This document shows positions 24,294 through 36,381 of a DNA stretch of 64,000 bases, in pieces. The DNA lies in assembly GCF_050436995.1 (NCBI RefSeq), contig NC_134763.1, positions 2,728,001 to 2,792,000 on the forward strand, written 5' to 3'. The position numbers and the translations under genes were made by a program. The notes below the pieces were generated by a model, which was given only the letters and a program-made list of their open reading frames with translations, did not search any database and was not told the origin of the DNA. Every line of letters starts with the position of its first letter. Positions within the stretch are counted from its first letter, which is position 1. The DNA is from Anticarsia gemmatalis (taxonomy: Eukaryota > Arthropoda > Insecta > Lepidoptera > Erebidae).

Positions 24294-27200
24294 TTAAAGA
24301 AGGGGTTTGTCAGTCTTCAAGACTACGTAAAAGCCATGGTCCAACAACTTAGTGAAGCCTTTGCATGCACGATTCATCTAGTTTTCCTAAGATAGTATGT
24401 GGTAATTTATACATAGGTACGTCATATACGTATCTAACAGTAGCTACATTATGTGTTAATTTTCTACCTATATAATATCGATAAGTATATTATCGTAAGT
24501 ATAGTAATATTAAACCAGTGACAAAGATTTCCCTTTAAGTTCATCCTCGGTCAGATTTCGTAGAGAATTATTACGCGGAAAGTCATTTGCAACGGAAAAA
24601 ACTTGAGAGCATGCTAAATTCCGATTGAGAAAATATTTTGAACACAGCAACGGGAACAATTAAATATTTTTTTCAAATAAGAAGTATCATATCCATACAC
24701 ATTAACGTAACTTCCACATTCTACGGTCCCCAATTCACTCGCATTTCGCGCGGTCGAGTTTTTTCTTACTATTTTTCGGATAAAAACTAATTTTGTGCTT
24801 TGTTGACTTTAGTTATGTTATATTTTCATTTCGAATCGTGGACGGCGTGCGACCGCCCGATAAGGACTCCATTCGAACGGAATTCACTTGGTTATTTTCA
24901 TTACATTTTGCCGATTTTTTTTGTTTTTCCTCTGCTTTGACTCAGAAGGGCTGTGGGGATTGACGATTTGATTTTTGAAGGTGAAAAGTAGTTTTACAGT
25001 TGGGTTATGTAGTGAAAGGGTGTGGTGCATATTAAAATATGATTGAACAGTTTCTAAATAAATGTTATAAGAATACATTGTAGTTTCTCAGTGCTCTATT
25101 TACTTTAGTAAAGTAGGTAATTAGATAAGTCTGATGATATCTCGCCACAATCGAGCACTTGATATTTTAAAATTATTTTAGCAAAAATATTATACGTACC
25201 TACGTAATCGTTTCATCCGTGATATTTCCTTATTACGTATGGTTCTTTAGTCTCTCTGACTTTCGTATCTATTATTATTAAAACAATTACAAGAAGTGAG
25301 TTGTTATTATTTGTGAAGTACTTAGTTATTTATTTTAAAATTTAAAAAACAAGATTATATTCTGTTACATGTGAGTTGAATCCTCCAAAAGCATCATAAT
25401 CTTCGTTAGTTTATTTTATCGTTAGTGGACAGGGTTGGGACACTAACTCTACATTATATACTTACTTAGAACGTCAAAGAATACACGACGACCTGCTTTT
25501 AGCTGGTTTTAATTCTGGACTCATAGTCTTCTCACAATTAGCCTCAATTCTGCTGTAAACTGATTTCTTTCAATCACTTTTCTGACTTATCTCTAAAAGT
25601 TTTCTGAATGCAGGCATTTTCGCAGGCACAATTTACATCATTAAAAGCATCTGTCGTATTTTATTAAATTATTGACGTATGAATAACTTCACGATGACAA
25701 AATCTACGTAAAACATTGAATTGTATAGTTTAGTACAAGCTCTGTTCAGTGTGGAATCAAATTACTGTGTGGGAGTTGTCAAATCATATTTATTACCACG
25801 TTTTTTCAAGCCAATTATTACCGTCTTTTGTTACATAAGCCACGTATTTTTCCAAATCACTTGTAATCTTTTTTATAATAATTGTAAGTACATACATGTC
25901 ATAAATGTTTCTCACAGCAAGTTTTGAATGTATGATCGTTCACAAACGGCATAAGTCTCTGGTACCAATACGACTGTGACTTATGAAAGGAAGTGTTCGC
26001 CAACTTTTCTTGAGAGTTAACCCGTAAATGCGGGACGTGAAGTTACTAAGGTGGAAGGAGAAGGCCTAGAATAAAACTACTTGAGTTATAGTTGGCAATA
26101 TATTTGAAGACATTTTTTGTTCGAATTTTATGAATCAGGATGAGATAAGCAGAGTATCAATCGTTTTTCTAAATTATATGTGAACTAAGTATAAGTAATC
26201 CCTATTTTTTAGGCTCGGTTTAGTTTTCTATGTGTGATTTGCTACAACCCACACCACCAAAATTATTCACAACTTTTCTGTACTTACGGCAGAACATAAA
26301 CTGTCCTCCCATATTATACTCAATCCATCTGAGCTATCTGTTCTAGGCTCCTTTTCTATGCTTCCCTACAAACCTTTACCATGTCAGGACCAATTTTTTA
26401 TTTGCCTTTGTCTTGTGTCCCGCACTCTCGGGTACCATTCCATCAGAAACTTTGTCTACTTGACATTCCATTATATGATCATAAGGAGGTCATCACATAA
26501 ACGATATGTCAATAAATACATACATTTTCTTCTAACAAATTTTTGTGTTATAACTCACCTACAAACAAACAACTTTACTCAACCACAAACCCATTTATTT
26601 CTCAGAAACCTTCACTATTTTCGTACATCGTGCTCAAAAGATCCGCTACAGCAGTGACGTGAAAGATTTATGTGCAAATTCCCTTAATGTACTGACTCCA
26701 ATTTTATTAGTTTATACTTTTCAATCACACTCCGCAAGATTAAAGTTCCGCTTTCAGATAGAGCTGCATCGCGAAGTGTTCTGAATCGCTTATGAATTTT
26801 TGTTGCTTCTTTGTTTTTAGAAATTTTTAAATAAAATGGGACAGTGGTTGGACGATAACATCTTACGTTACACGTATTTTAAGGCTATCTATCTGTTTAC
26901 GTATAAATATAAGTATAAAGACTTGTTTTGTTCAGAAAATAAATGTTGTACAGTTTGTATTTAAAAAAAATATGTTAAAAAAACACGTAAGACACACAGA
27001 AGGTGATATTAAAATGTGTCTGAGCAGAGAGATAGTCATACATCTTTAAATTTTGTAATGAAATGAAGGATTAAAAATTGACATGACAAATTTTTACAAC
27101 GATTTTTGTCGCCAGTTGACCTGTAAAAATCATTCACAGCAAAAGCTCAAAAAAAAAACATCAATCTGTGAAACAAAAAACAGTAAAAACTATTCAATTC

Positions 27201-27484
27201 CTATTCAAAACCTATCCATAAACAACTCTACTATTAACAAGCTACAATTCGTTTGTAACTGAAACGAATTCTCCGAATAAAACCAGCCGATCTAATCCGT
27301 ATTGCAACAAAATATTTCATTAAATGCCTTCACTTTTTCAACTTAGAAAACAACGTATAGCCGAGTTTATTTACTGGTTAAATAAAAATAGCAAGGGGAT
27401 TTCCTTCTTTGACGAAAGCTGTAGCTAGAACTACTGAAGGCATGTTCAGACGGTTTAATCAAACCCGCAACTTACGTAAAGTTT
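24294..27484. other. Gene-free stretch with a possible non-LTR remnant
   Basis: AT-rich. A short mixed-composition part at 24720-24890 (CATTTCGCGCGGTCGAG, CGTGGACGGCGTGCGACCGC) might be conserved non-coding DNA. A possible retrotransposon relic lies at 26285-26530. Nothing else is recognised. Confidence 0.4.
26285..26530 (-). pseudogene. Possible decayed non-LTR retrotransposon ORF2 C-terminus
   Basis: Translated on the minus strand across frameshifts and stops, the segment gives EWYPR, then a basic RQRQIKNW stretch, then in the next frame DMVKVCREA and KRSLEQIAQMD. The order recalls the C-terminal tail of lepidopteran endonuclease/reverse-transcriptase proteins (an EW-aromatic-PR motif, a basic RGRQxxRW motif, then a DxxxxxxxxW helix). 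The reading frame is broken several times, so no protein is made. The match is from memory and weak; chance similarity is possible. Confidence 0.28.
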
Positions 27485-27618
27485 TGGTACCATGATAAAC
27501 GTACACTGGAAGTGTCAGCCACTTGACACTCAGTGACTTAAAGCCACGTCAAAGGCCTTCGGGCGGCTTGAACAACTTTGACACTAGGTTGACCACTAAC
27601 CATACGATAAGAAGAAGT
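27485..27618 (+). repeat. Dispersed repeat containing GGCGGCTTGAACAACTTTGA
   Basis: The core GGCGGCTTGAACAACTTTGA followed by CACTAGGTTGACCACTAACC is shared, with divergence, at 36691-36830 and 35541-35616. This copy ends CATACGATAAGAAGAAG, typical of a retroposed repeat tail. The class is not certain; a SINE 3' body is most likely. Confidence 0.65.
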
Positions 27619-28009
27619 GTCAGGATCAACATAAAGTTAGAATAATGTAGCATCATTTTCACTATTGTTGAAGGAGTTAGTTTGGTTTAATTGCACACAA
27701 TGTTGTCAGTTAAATTGATACATTACTGACAACCGATATTTATACATGAACCATGTAGACAATCACTAAGTTAAGCAACCTGCAACATAAACATTACGTA
27801 GATTGGTAGCCGCTTAAAAGTAAATTATTATTACACATAATAGACGATAAATAATTTTCTATGTCAAAATTACTCAAAACATTCAGTTCAGTTAGTTATA
27901 TTTAATTTTATTAAATTTCTTACGCACATAACTACATAAACAATATAAACCTTTTATTAGATGTCAAATCAAAGAAAAAAGTACGATCTTATTTTCAACC
28001 CAGACTTAC

Positions 28010-28170
28010 CTCTTCCATTGTACCTACATCTCGTGCAGTAGATCTTGTCAGAACGTTAATACCTCTTATCTGGAGATAAGCTCAATTACACCGGTTATAA
28101 GCGGTTTGTTACCGGTTCAGACCGGTTTTACTCGACGTGTTTGTGTTCAACATAAACCGGAATATGGTTT
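28010..28170 (-). other. Candidate first coding exon with splice donor, minus strand
   Basis: On the minus strand the sequence reads GGTACAATGGAAGAG then GTAAGTCTGGG: an ATG at 28018-28016 in fair context, two codons (Glu-Glu), and a near-consensus 5' splice site (intron start 28009). Just upstream, 28090-28160 carries a cluster of ACCGGT sites. If real, this is the 5' exon of a minus-strand gene whose next exon lies below 28 kb. No TATA box is clear. The arrangement could be coincidence. Confidence 0.25.
28090..28160. promoter_or_regulatory. Cluster of Grainyhead-like ACCGGT sites
   Basis: Within 71 bp there are ACCGGTT at 28090-28096 and 28111-28117, ACCGGTTT at 28121-28128, AAACCGG at 28154-28160 and a one-mismatch AAGCGGTTT at about 28099-28107. 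Grainyhead proteins bind AACCGGTT-like sequence. The clustering in otherwise AT-rich DNA is unusual. It sits upstream of the exon candidate ending at 28010, so an enhancer or promoter role is inferred. Confidence 0.4.
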
Positions 28171-28870
28171 TGGTGTTTGTAGAATATATTTTGGAGTAAA
28201 TACTGCTACTATGTTGAAGATTCTAGGTTTAAAGGGTTCGATTCTTTGGTCGGGCAAAATTTTGTAAGTAGTATTCCAGAGTTGAGTAATGCCATTATAT
28301 GGTACTAAATTTGTATGTGGACAAAATGTAGTTGTGTTCCAAAAATAAGCTCTGTCGTTTGGGAATAAAAAGCAAATAAAAATCTGAAATATTCTTAAAA
28401 AGTAATTAACATGGTTGCATTAATAGCATTTCGATAACATAAAAAAATATTATAATTGAAAGTGAATGAAATTGAATCGATATTTATTCTGATTCTAGAT
28501 TTTACTTCTAAAGTCGATGCTTCTAATCCTAAATACTTTTTTTTAAATCACGAAATTCTTTTATTTTTTAAGTTTGTTCACCTGTGACAGAGCATTGCTG
28601 TCTCCACAAACTTAAAACCACTTTAAGCTTTGAAAATATATCGACTATCTAATAAATTACATCCTTTATCTAATAGTTTTTGAAATCCCTTTCAGATAAT
28701 AATATATTTATGTATCTAAATTGGCCAAAAATCCCATCTATTTTTATAATAAAAATGTCACGAGAATCGTCTAGTCTCGTAAAAGTTTATGACTTAAACT
28801 GAACTTAGTAGATTTAGGCAAATAAATCGAAGCATAATTCGATGAAAGTGAAAGTACCACTTATATTTTA

Positions 28871-29109
28871 CTAGCTTTTACTCGCGACTTCGTCCGCCAC
28901 CTAAATTTTCCCATGGGAATGCGTCATTTTCCCGAGCTAAAAAGTAGCCTATGTCTTTTCTCGGGTATCAAAATATTTTTCAATCAATTTGCATGAAATT
29001 CGGTATGGAGACATACCGAATTTCATGCAAATTGGTTCAGTAGTTTAGGCGTGATTGAGTAATGGACAGACAGACAGAGTTTCTTTTACATTTATAATAT
29101 TAGTATGGA
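28871..29109 (-). mobile_element. Helitron-like element with internal palindrome (239 bp)
   Basis: The minus strand begins TCCATACTAATATTATAAAT after A and ends GAAGTCGCGAGTAAAAGCTAG before T, with a short GAC/GTC hairpin near the end, matching Helitron boundary rules. It contains the common block ACTGAACCAATTTGCATGAA and the CTCGGGAAAATGACGC segment. A perfect 23-bp inverted duplication (28985-29034) lies inside. It has no ORF and is non-autonomous. Confidence 0.75.
28985..29034. repeat. Perfect 23-bp inverted duplication, 4-nt loop (GAGA)
   Basis: 28985-29007 is the exact reverse complement of 29012-29034. The arm starts CAATTTGCATGAAATTCGG. It lies inside the Helitron-like element and duplicates, in inverted form, the element's own sequence. 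Confidence 0.95.
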
Positions 29110-30718
29110 TTACTTCAGCATGTCTTTTTGGCAAAAAATATGAGATTTATGGTTTGATTTTCTTAAAACCTTTGTATAATCCCGGAACTTCGATTATCTC
29201 AGTCCAATCCAAGAAAGTCAGTTCAGTGGTTTAGCTTTAAAAGCATAACAAACAGCACACAGGTAAGTTGACATTCTTTGAAAATATAACCACTACTGTA
29301 GGTATTTTTATTTTACAGTCCAATTAAATTGAAGTTATGAATAAAAAATAATAAAGGCTTCAAACTTAGTGTACCGAGTTGCATATATCAAACAACATTT
29401 CACTTCATCAATTAATTTTATAATATTACGTCATTGTAAACTAAACCAAACTTACAACTAAAAAAGGTACAATCACATCCAAAAGTGTTACATCAAATTA
29501 ATTTGTGTTTAATAAGTGTGCGAAATGGGTCAGTATTGTGTTATTAATGCTAAAACTGTCGCCGTCACTCGCCCGGCAATTTGCACCAATTAAAATTCAG
29601 TACATGTCGCGCCATACATTTTGTTTGGAGTTCCACTGAGAAATACAGCGCCAGTATTGTCCTGTATACTTAAACGGACGTGTTTAACGTTTACACACGC
29701 TTCGTGGTACAAGTTAGAAGTAAAAGCGGAATCTTGTACCAGTAGCTTCTAAAGTTCCTTGACAAAACCTATTTGCAACCAGCACCTAATTGTTTGAAGG
29801 AAAATTTGTGTTTTATGTTGTACATTGTTTAATTTTTATATTATAAATAGTCGTATGTTTGATATGTTTAGTCTATTAGAAGTTGCAATATAACACTTTA
29901 CTTATTCACGTTAACAGATCTGTTTATTTTTCAAATTTAAAATTGATTAATAAAAAAAAGTTATATGCCGTACTCGTAAATCTCATTGCATTAACGAAGG
30001 TCTCATCAAAATAAGAGTATGCAACGCGTAGCATGATGTAAGAATAAAAATATTAATCGCTCCATCTCCTCACTTGTACCACACCAAAAAGAGCAGAACA
30101 GCCGACATAATTAAAGGATATTTTGTGTAGACAATAGGTAAGCGCCTCGCATACGGAATTTTAATTCTAAGCTTACGCTATTTAGATTTGTCGCCGGGAC
30201 TGTACCTACGTGGTCGGAATCCCTTCAGGCTTTTTGTAAGCCGTTTTTTCGTAAATTTTGTTAGGAATATTTTAAAGAATTACTGCATTATTTTAGGCCA
30301 TGTTATCCCTAATTTAGGTATTATTGCGGGGAGCAAAAGTAAATCATTTAGGATAATTGGGGTGCCCTTTTTAAGGAGCCTTATGATATTAACATGGTTG
30401 TTTGCTTTTAAAAGAACGAGGGTAATTTTATTTATTGTAAGGACTTGAGCCACATTGTAATAATTGTGCACCAGCAGTTAAAAAGCATAATGAAAATATT
30501 TTTATCGAAATTAACTGAACTTGATTCGTTCTTAATAACTTTATGTAATCAATCCAATTCAATTGTTAGTAGAATTTACCTTTTAATAATAATCTTGATA
30601 ATCTTTTTGATATAAAACCACAGAAAACCTAGTAGTAGCAGCGGCTAGAAAAAATAGTTCCAATTTTAATAAAAATCAAAAAAAAAATACTGACGTGAAA
30701 CTTTACTTTGACTTAACT

Positions 30719-30985
30719 GTCTACGTAGTGCTACGATAACTGCTACGAGCTACGAGCAGGTCTACGCAACTACGGCGTAGCACTTAATTACTAATTAGTG
30801 TTGACGTGTTTACATGTGGATACTGCTAATTCAAACGTTTAATTATTACAGTTATCATTAATGTTATTGTAGAGCTTGATTGCGTAGTAGTACATTAATA
30901 TTTGGTTTAAGATGCTACGATGCTGTGACTGCTTTAATGACGCACTGGCGTAGTGATAGTGAGTGGAATGCTACGCTGAGGTCTC
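30719..30985. repeat. CTACG/CGTAG-rich block, likely degenerate MITE or satellite relic
   Basis: GCTACG or CGTAGC and one-mismatch variants recur many times, with a GTGCTACG (30728-30735) and CGTAGCAC (30774-30781) inverted pair, and further ATGCTACG copies at about 30910 and 30968. The ends are not defined. Similar CGTAGC words recur at 59561-59605. Confidence 0.5.
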
Positions 30986-31871
30986 GGGTTGTTAGAATTC
31001 AAGATAGGGTAAAAAATTCTACCTGAACAATAAAAATACACAGGTTTTGGATGTCATTGTAATAATATATTTCAGTCAACAGCTCTTTTTTAAACGTAAA
31101 GAAAGGTTCGGGAACAAATCTTATTTTTTTATTTAATTTGTTAAAACGAATCGCAGCTAAATTTTCAACTATTCGATATATTCTAGTAAAACAAAGATGT
31201 CACTAGCTAATTTGCAATTATGTATTTAGTAGAAACGTCCTTCTGTTCAAGATCAAAATACTGAAAAGCGTTATATTTAGACACAAACAGTAATAGCAAA
31301 GCAAAACTAAAACATTTCCCTCTAAACTATCTTAAAATGGTAGGAAACATTAGAACATTATGAAATTCGCCTTCATTTTAGCGTTATTCTCTCGACACTT
31401 AACTACCACTTATCCGGCACTTATAACTATTAATTTGGAACATATGTGTACGTATTAACGTCAAACAGTAGCTTAATGTACCATTAGTATTATCTTTAAG
31501 GCTTATCTTTGTAATAGGCTTTTAAATGAGCTTTTGGCTGAAGTAGTTTTGAATTTTGTCCAATGTTTTGTATGTTTACTCTTATTCTTTGCAGCAATTT
31601 TGTTTTATATTAGAGAATGTGTTTTTCATAAAACATAACATGGTATTTCACTTTTGGTTTTAACGAACATATAAGGCTTGCTACACAATCCAAGCTTCAA
31701 TAATTGCTTTAAAGTATTTTTGTAAAAAATACAATCTAATGACTTCATGGAGTATCAAATCTGTGTCATTCACTCTCAGCACGTTAGTAAGCTTAGGCCT
31801 TGATTCAAGTTGTTAAAAGTTTGATTATCCTACTGTGAAAAAAACCTTATACGAAGAATCATTTTGAAGTT

Positions 31872-31912
31872 GGATCAATATTATATTTAGGTATAAAGTA
31901 TAATATTGATCC
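31872..31912. repeat. 14-bp perfect inverted repeat
   Basis: GGATCAATATTATA (31872-31885) is the exact reverse complement of 31899-31912, with a 13-nt spacer. Confidence 0.85.
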
Positions 31913-31953
31913 GACAATATAATATTTATATACATTTTTAGAGAAGTTTATAA

Positions 31954-32023
31954 GGATCGTACCAAGCGTTCTTAGGTCTCTACCTATGAAAAGAATGTGT
32001 GATTTCGTGTTTATATTTATAAA
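31954..32023 (+). repeat. Dispersed repeat, partner of 48208-48287
   Basis: Both copies read GGATCGTACCAAG, then GCGTTCTT, GGTCTCT, CCTA, GTGATTT and GT..ATA..TATAAAA in the same order over about 75 bp. The class is unknown. Confidence 0.6.
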
Positions 32024-33265
32024 ACGAAGCATAAAATCTCTACGTAAAATATGGGTCCTAAAAGAAAGCACACTTGAATCACTCTTTATATTTTCAGCCG
32101 TTATATATTTTTAGTCAAGTGTGCCAGGAGAAGCGCTTAAGAAAGCGAAATTAAACCTAAAAACACAGGTAAATAATAACAATTTGTCGTAAATATACTT
32201 GAAAAATTATGAGCGAGGGTTACGCATAAAGTTCATAAAAAGTAAGCATTCAGAAGTCCCGCTCAATACGTAAGCTATAGAACAAATAGTACGTGCATAA
32301 CATGTAGAATTAAAACCAACTTTTGGACAGCACTGCTTCTCAAATGCCATCCAAAAAGATATTTTCTAAAAAGGTTCCATTTTGACATTATTTGGATGTC
32401 CGTTGTCCAATATATAACGAATAAATGACATGATAATTACTTACAACACATTATGTTGAACTAAAGCAGTTAATTTCGTGACTCTGACCCGGCTGCATTA
32501 GTCATGCTTACAAATTGATCATAGCAACAACATTAAGACCACGTTAAGGCTTATGTTCATCCACTCCTATATTTAGTTTCTTCATTTCGACAATCCTGAT
32601 TCGAAATTTATAGAATTTACTTCTGTACGTAACTATTTTATGAGAAAACATAGGCTTAGCCGTCGAGTAATATAATCTAGCAGTAACGCCGCTACAAAGG
32701 AAAGCGTTAGCCCACTTCAAGCCTAATTCAGGCACTTTACCCTACACCCGTATTTAGTTATTAATTTACGAATCGTATATAAACTTTATTCAAAGGGTTT
32801 TGGTGTAATTTACGTTGTAGTTATGAATGGGTTATGAGATACGTTGAGTAATGAAACCTACTACAATATCCTTGAATATACAGTTTCCGTGCTTATTGTA
32901 ACTAGTATTATAGATGTGTAAGTCTGTCCGTACGGCTGATAAGACTAACTACTGTAACGATTTCTATGAAATTTTCCAAGAATATAATTATTTTAAAGGT
33001 CAAAGTTCATAATTTTTTTTAAGAAAAAAATTAACTTGCAGGTCTAAATGACTTCATATAATAATAGAATAATAAAGAATTAGAAATACATTATATCATT
33101 ATGTCAGCTGCCAGTTATTTTTAAATTTTTACTGCTAAAATATAAATAACAAAATGATGTAAAAGAGAATACTTTTTACTTTTTTTAGATGTGACTGATT
33201 GACTGACATTTGCTTAGTATGTCAGATCAATTTTTTTATTGTTTTGTTATTCAAGTTTGTATTCA

Positions 33266-33527
33266 TCTATACTTATAATAGTATAAAGCTGAAGAGTTTG
33301 TTTGTTTGTTTGTTTTTTGAACGCGCTAATCTCAGGAACTACTGGTCCGACTTAAAAAATTTTTCAGTGTTAGATAGCCCATGTATCGGGGAAAGCCATG
33401 TATAGGCTATATATCATCACGCTACGACCAATAGGAGCAGAGTAGCAGTAAAAATGTTACAAGAGCGGGGAAAATTTTGACTCATTGTCTCTTATATGAC
33501 GCAAGCGAAGTTGCGCGGGTCAGCTAG
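33266..33527 (+). mobile_element. Short Helitron-like element, family 1 (262 bp)
   Basis: Starts TCTATACTTATAATAGTATA after A, has (GTTT)n near 33299-33316, GAACGCGCTAATCTCAGGAA, and ends GACGCAAGCGAAGTTGCGC, then GGGTCAGCTAG before T. The stem CGCAA/TTGCG is intact. Non-autonomous. Confidence 0.88.
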
Positions 33528-34515
33528 TATTAAATATAATTATAATACCTATGAGACCTACTGTATAATATTTATAAAAATGTATTTTTTAAATGCTAAA
33601 AAAGAAGTTCAAATGTCGGTTTATGTGTTGCAAACAAACTCCGATACGGCTGGCTCAATTTGATTAAGGGCCAATATGCAGATGGCTACTAACATAATTA
33701 ACAGATTAAGTTACGTTACAAATATCTCCGAACAAAATTGCAGAGAACACAATACATAGAGATATTATATAATAATATTAAAACTGTGCATATAAAGTCT
33801 TCATTACCTGCCTTCAAAACCGGTACTGAAAACAAATAGTAAACTCAATACTAATTGCGTTCAAAATTAAATGTTTCGTGTTAATTAAACGAAACTGCAG
33901 CCGCTCGACATGGATCAATTAAAACTTCAGCAAGTCTACATGGTGTTGTTTTTAATTAGTGGATTGTAAACTGAGATAAGACGTGTATCTATTATCTAAC
34001 TGTAGTAAGAGATAGGCACTGTTGTAAAATTACTTAAATCTAATTACTTGTTGTTAGAAGTAGCAGCTGTTGCTGAACTTAGCAGTAACTAGAAAAATAT
34101 GCGATCAGTGAACTTCGACGTTAGCTATCAATGTTCTTTTGTCATAGCAAAATTTCTTATACAAGATGAAATGCATAATTACTTATGACAAGGTTTGACA
34201 ATGTATGACAGGGAATATGGATGTGAATGAAGAAAGGAAAGTTCTTAAGAACTGTACCGATTTATCTCTGAATTATGGCTACCCTTATGGGAAGAAAAGA
34301 CTGATTTTATTTACGTGTATGTGGTACGAATTGATTTTAAATTACCAATGACAAAAATCTAAATTTAAAAAAATTACTTGTATTTATTTTTATCCATGAC
34401 CACTTTGAAAATGGTTACGTTTACGCACCTATTTACAATTTTCAATGAATCATCATAATTATATAAGCAAATGACATGACAAATACTCAATAAAGTTCCA
34501 ATAACTACTATGTAT

Positions 34516-34562
34516 GCGGTATGTGAATGAAATATTTGAATAATATTTCATTCACATACCGC
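34516..34562. repeat. Perfect 21-bp hairpin, 5-nt loop
   Basis: 34516-34536 (GCGGTATGTGAATGAAATATT in part) and 34542-34562 are exact reverse complements around a TGAAT loop. It is not part of a recognised element. Confidence 0.95.
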
Positions 34563-34889
34563 GGTACTCTAAAAAAGTACCACCACATGTAAGTTTACAA
34601 TGCAAGTATATAAAAGCAATCAAGTAAAGAGTAAGTTTAGCGCGCAGGTTCCGTACAAACGATAACTACGGCTAGCCTTTACAAAGTTGCTCGAGTTACT
34701 TTACACCCACAATTTGTGTTATTACTTCAACAACATGTGATCTTCTGAATAAAATATCATGTTTATTGTGTTACAACAATATTCATGAAATCGTATATTG
34801 TTTTCGTATTTCTATGTTTTGATTAACATTTCTATTGTTACGAGTAAATACCTAGTAAACAAAATATATTGTAATTGCGAATGTCTATC

Positions 34890-34980
34890 TTTTACGCGGC
34901 TACAGCTTAACCGCTGAACCGATATTGATGCTACTTTGCATAGAGATTTGAGTTCTGACATAGGTTACGAGTATAATATA
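34890..34980 (+). repeat. Fragment of a dispersed repeat (GCTGAACCGATATTGATG motif)
   Basis: CTACAGCTTAACCGCTGAAC, then CGATATTGATG, TTTGCATAGAGAT and GACATAGG are pieces of a common lepidopteran interspersed repeat that shares the ACTGAACCGATTT block with the Helitron-like copies. No termini are preserved. Confidence 0.5.
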
Positions 34981-35540
34981 ATAATATTTGATTTGAATTT
35001 GATGATACCAACGTGAATAAAAAGACTTAGTACAGAACAGAACTTTCTTACTGACCATCGAAAATGTTTCTTTACTACTTTACTAATAAATAATTACACA
35101 ATTATATAACTGCTGTATTTAAAATTGTACCAACTAAAAAGATACCTAATCCCTAATTCAAAATAATGTAACAATAAAAATAAAATTCCTCGACATTCAC
35201 GTTAAATAACCTTTTTAATTTATTTGAAAACGTCGTATCCAAAAATAATGATTTAGGACAAGGGCCCTTTGGAGAGAAAATGAAAAATGTATACACCCAA
35301 GAGACAGGCCTGTCCACTTTTGTAAATAAATCATACAAATTGATTCGTTACACAAAAAATTACGTAAAAATTGTTGGTACAAATTGTTTATATTGAAAGC
35401 TATTGTTTTAATGATTGTGTTGGGATTTTGAGAATTGATTGAATGAATTAATATTGCGTTATAATGGTTGTGAGCAATTTTATTTTTTTGTTTGTTTCAT
35501 ATTTTTTTTTACATCAATATTTTCAGATAATTAGTGAGCA

Positions 35541-35616
35541 TTTGAATGGTGCACCTCATTGCCGGCTGCCAGCACCTGCGAAGCTAATACCTTGAACGAC
35601 TTTGACACTAGGTTGA
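35541..35616 (+). repeat. Dispersed repeat fragment abutting a Helitron-like element
   Basis: CTTGAACGACTTTGACACTA and GGTTGA match the core of the repeat at 27485-27618. The match stops at the A where the Helitron-like element begins (CTAG at 35617), so that insertion or a later deletion removed the rest. Confidence 0.55.
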
Positions 35617-35870
35617 CTAGCTGACCCGCGCAACTTCGCTTGCGTCACATAAGGGAGAATGGGTCATAATTTTCCCCGTTTTTGTAACATTTTTTACTGG
35701 TACTCAGCTCCTGCAGGTCGTAGCGTGATGATATATAGCCTGTAGCCTTTCACGACAAATGGGCTATCAAACAATGAAAAAAATTTTCAAATCGGACCAG
35801 TAGTTCCTGAGATTAGCGCGTTCAAACAAACAAACAAACAAACTCTTTAGCTTTATAATATTAGTATAGA
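35617..35870 (-). mobile_element. Short Helitron-like element, family 1 (254 bp)
   Basis: Minus strand: A, then TCTATACTAATATTATAAAG, (GTTT)4-type array, GCGCTAATCTCAGGAACTAC, ending in the CGCAA/TTGCG hairpin, GGGTCAG and CTAG, then T. All Helitron boundary criteria are met. Confidence 0.9.
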
Positions 35871-36381
35871 TTAGAAACGGCTTTTTAACTTGAACGTTTA
35901 TTTGTATTTATATCAAATGTTATTTGAGTTCACTGGGCATTATATTTTGAAGAAAACGTAAGGCTTATAGGATTACTACTGAATAGCCAAATGCTCTAAC
36001 TACTGAACCTGTAAAAACATACTGGCTTATTTAAATATTAAAAATACTAGTACATAAAATTCAGAAAGTGTGTCGTCTATTAAATTACATTTTAATACAT
36101 TTATAAGCAAAATATTCGTATAAAATTACACATAATATAAACTTATTTCGTTGAACGAATCCCCCGAGCTTTCCTTTACAATATCCAATATGATTTAAAA
36201 TGTATATGCAAAAGAGTCTCGAAAAACACAAATATTTTTGCGGTATAAAAGTAATATTAAATACTATGAACTAAATAAATAAAGTGAAATAACTACGGAC
36301 ACGTACGTTTGGGAAATAAATATTTAGATTGCGAGTGGTGGGTTAAAACGAGCGTATAGCGATTTAACTTTATTTAATACA

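Larger units (their letters stand above)
29110..33265. other. Gene-free stretch with a CTACG-rich block
   Basis: AT-rich with no recognised gene. It includes the CTACG-rich block at 30719-30985, a 14-bp inverted repeat at 31872-31912 and a dispersed-repeat copy at 31954-32023. At 32895-33010 a fragment (GATGTGTAAGTCTGTCCGTA, then CTATGAAATTTTCCAAG) resembles the internal part of Helitron-like repeats but has no ends. Confidence 0.4.

Noticed and set aside
24158..24352. ORF reading GWDSNPPHAALRL-like sequence
   Set aside because: It is the translation of the SINE head; the same type of peptide appears wherever tRNA-derived SINEs are translated.
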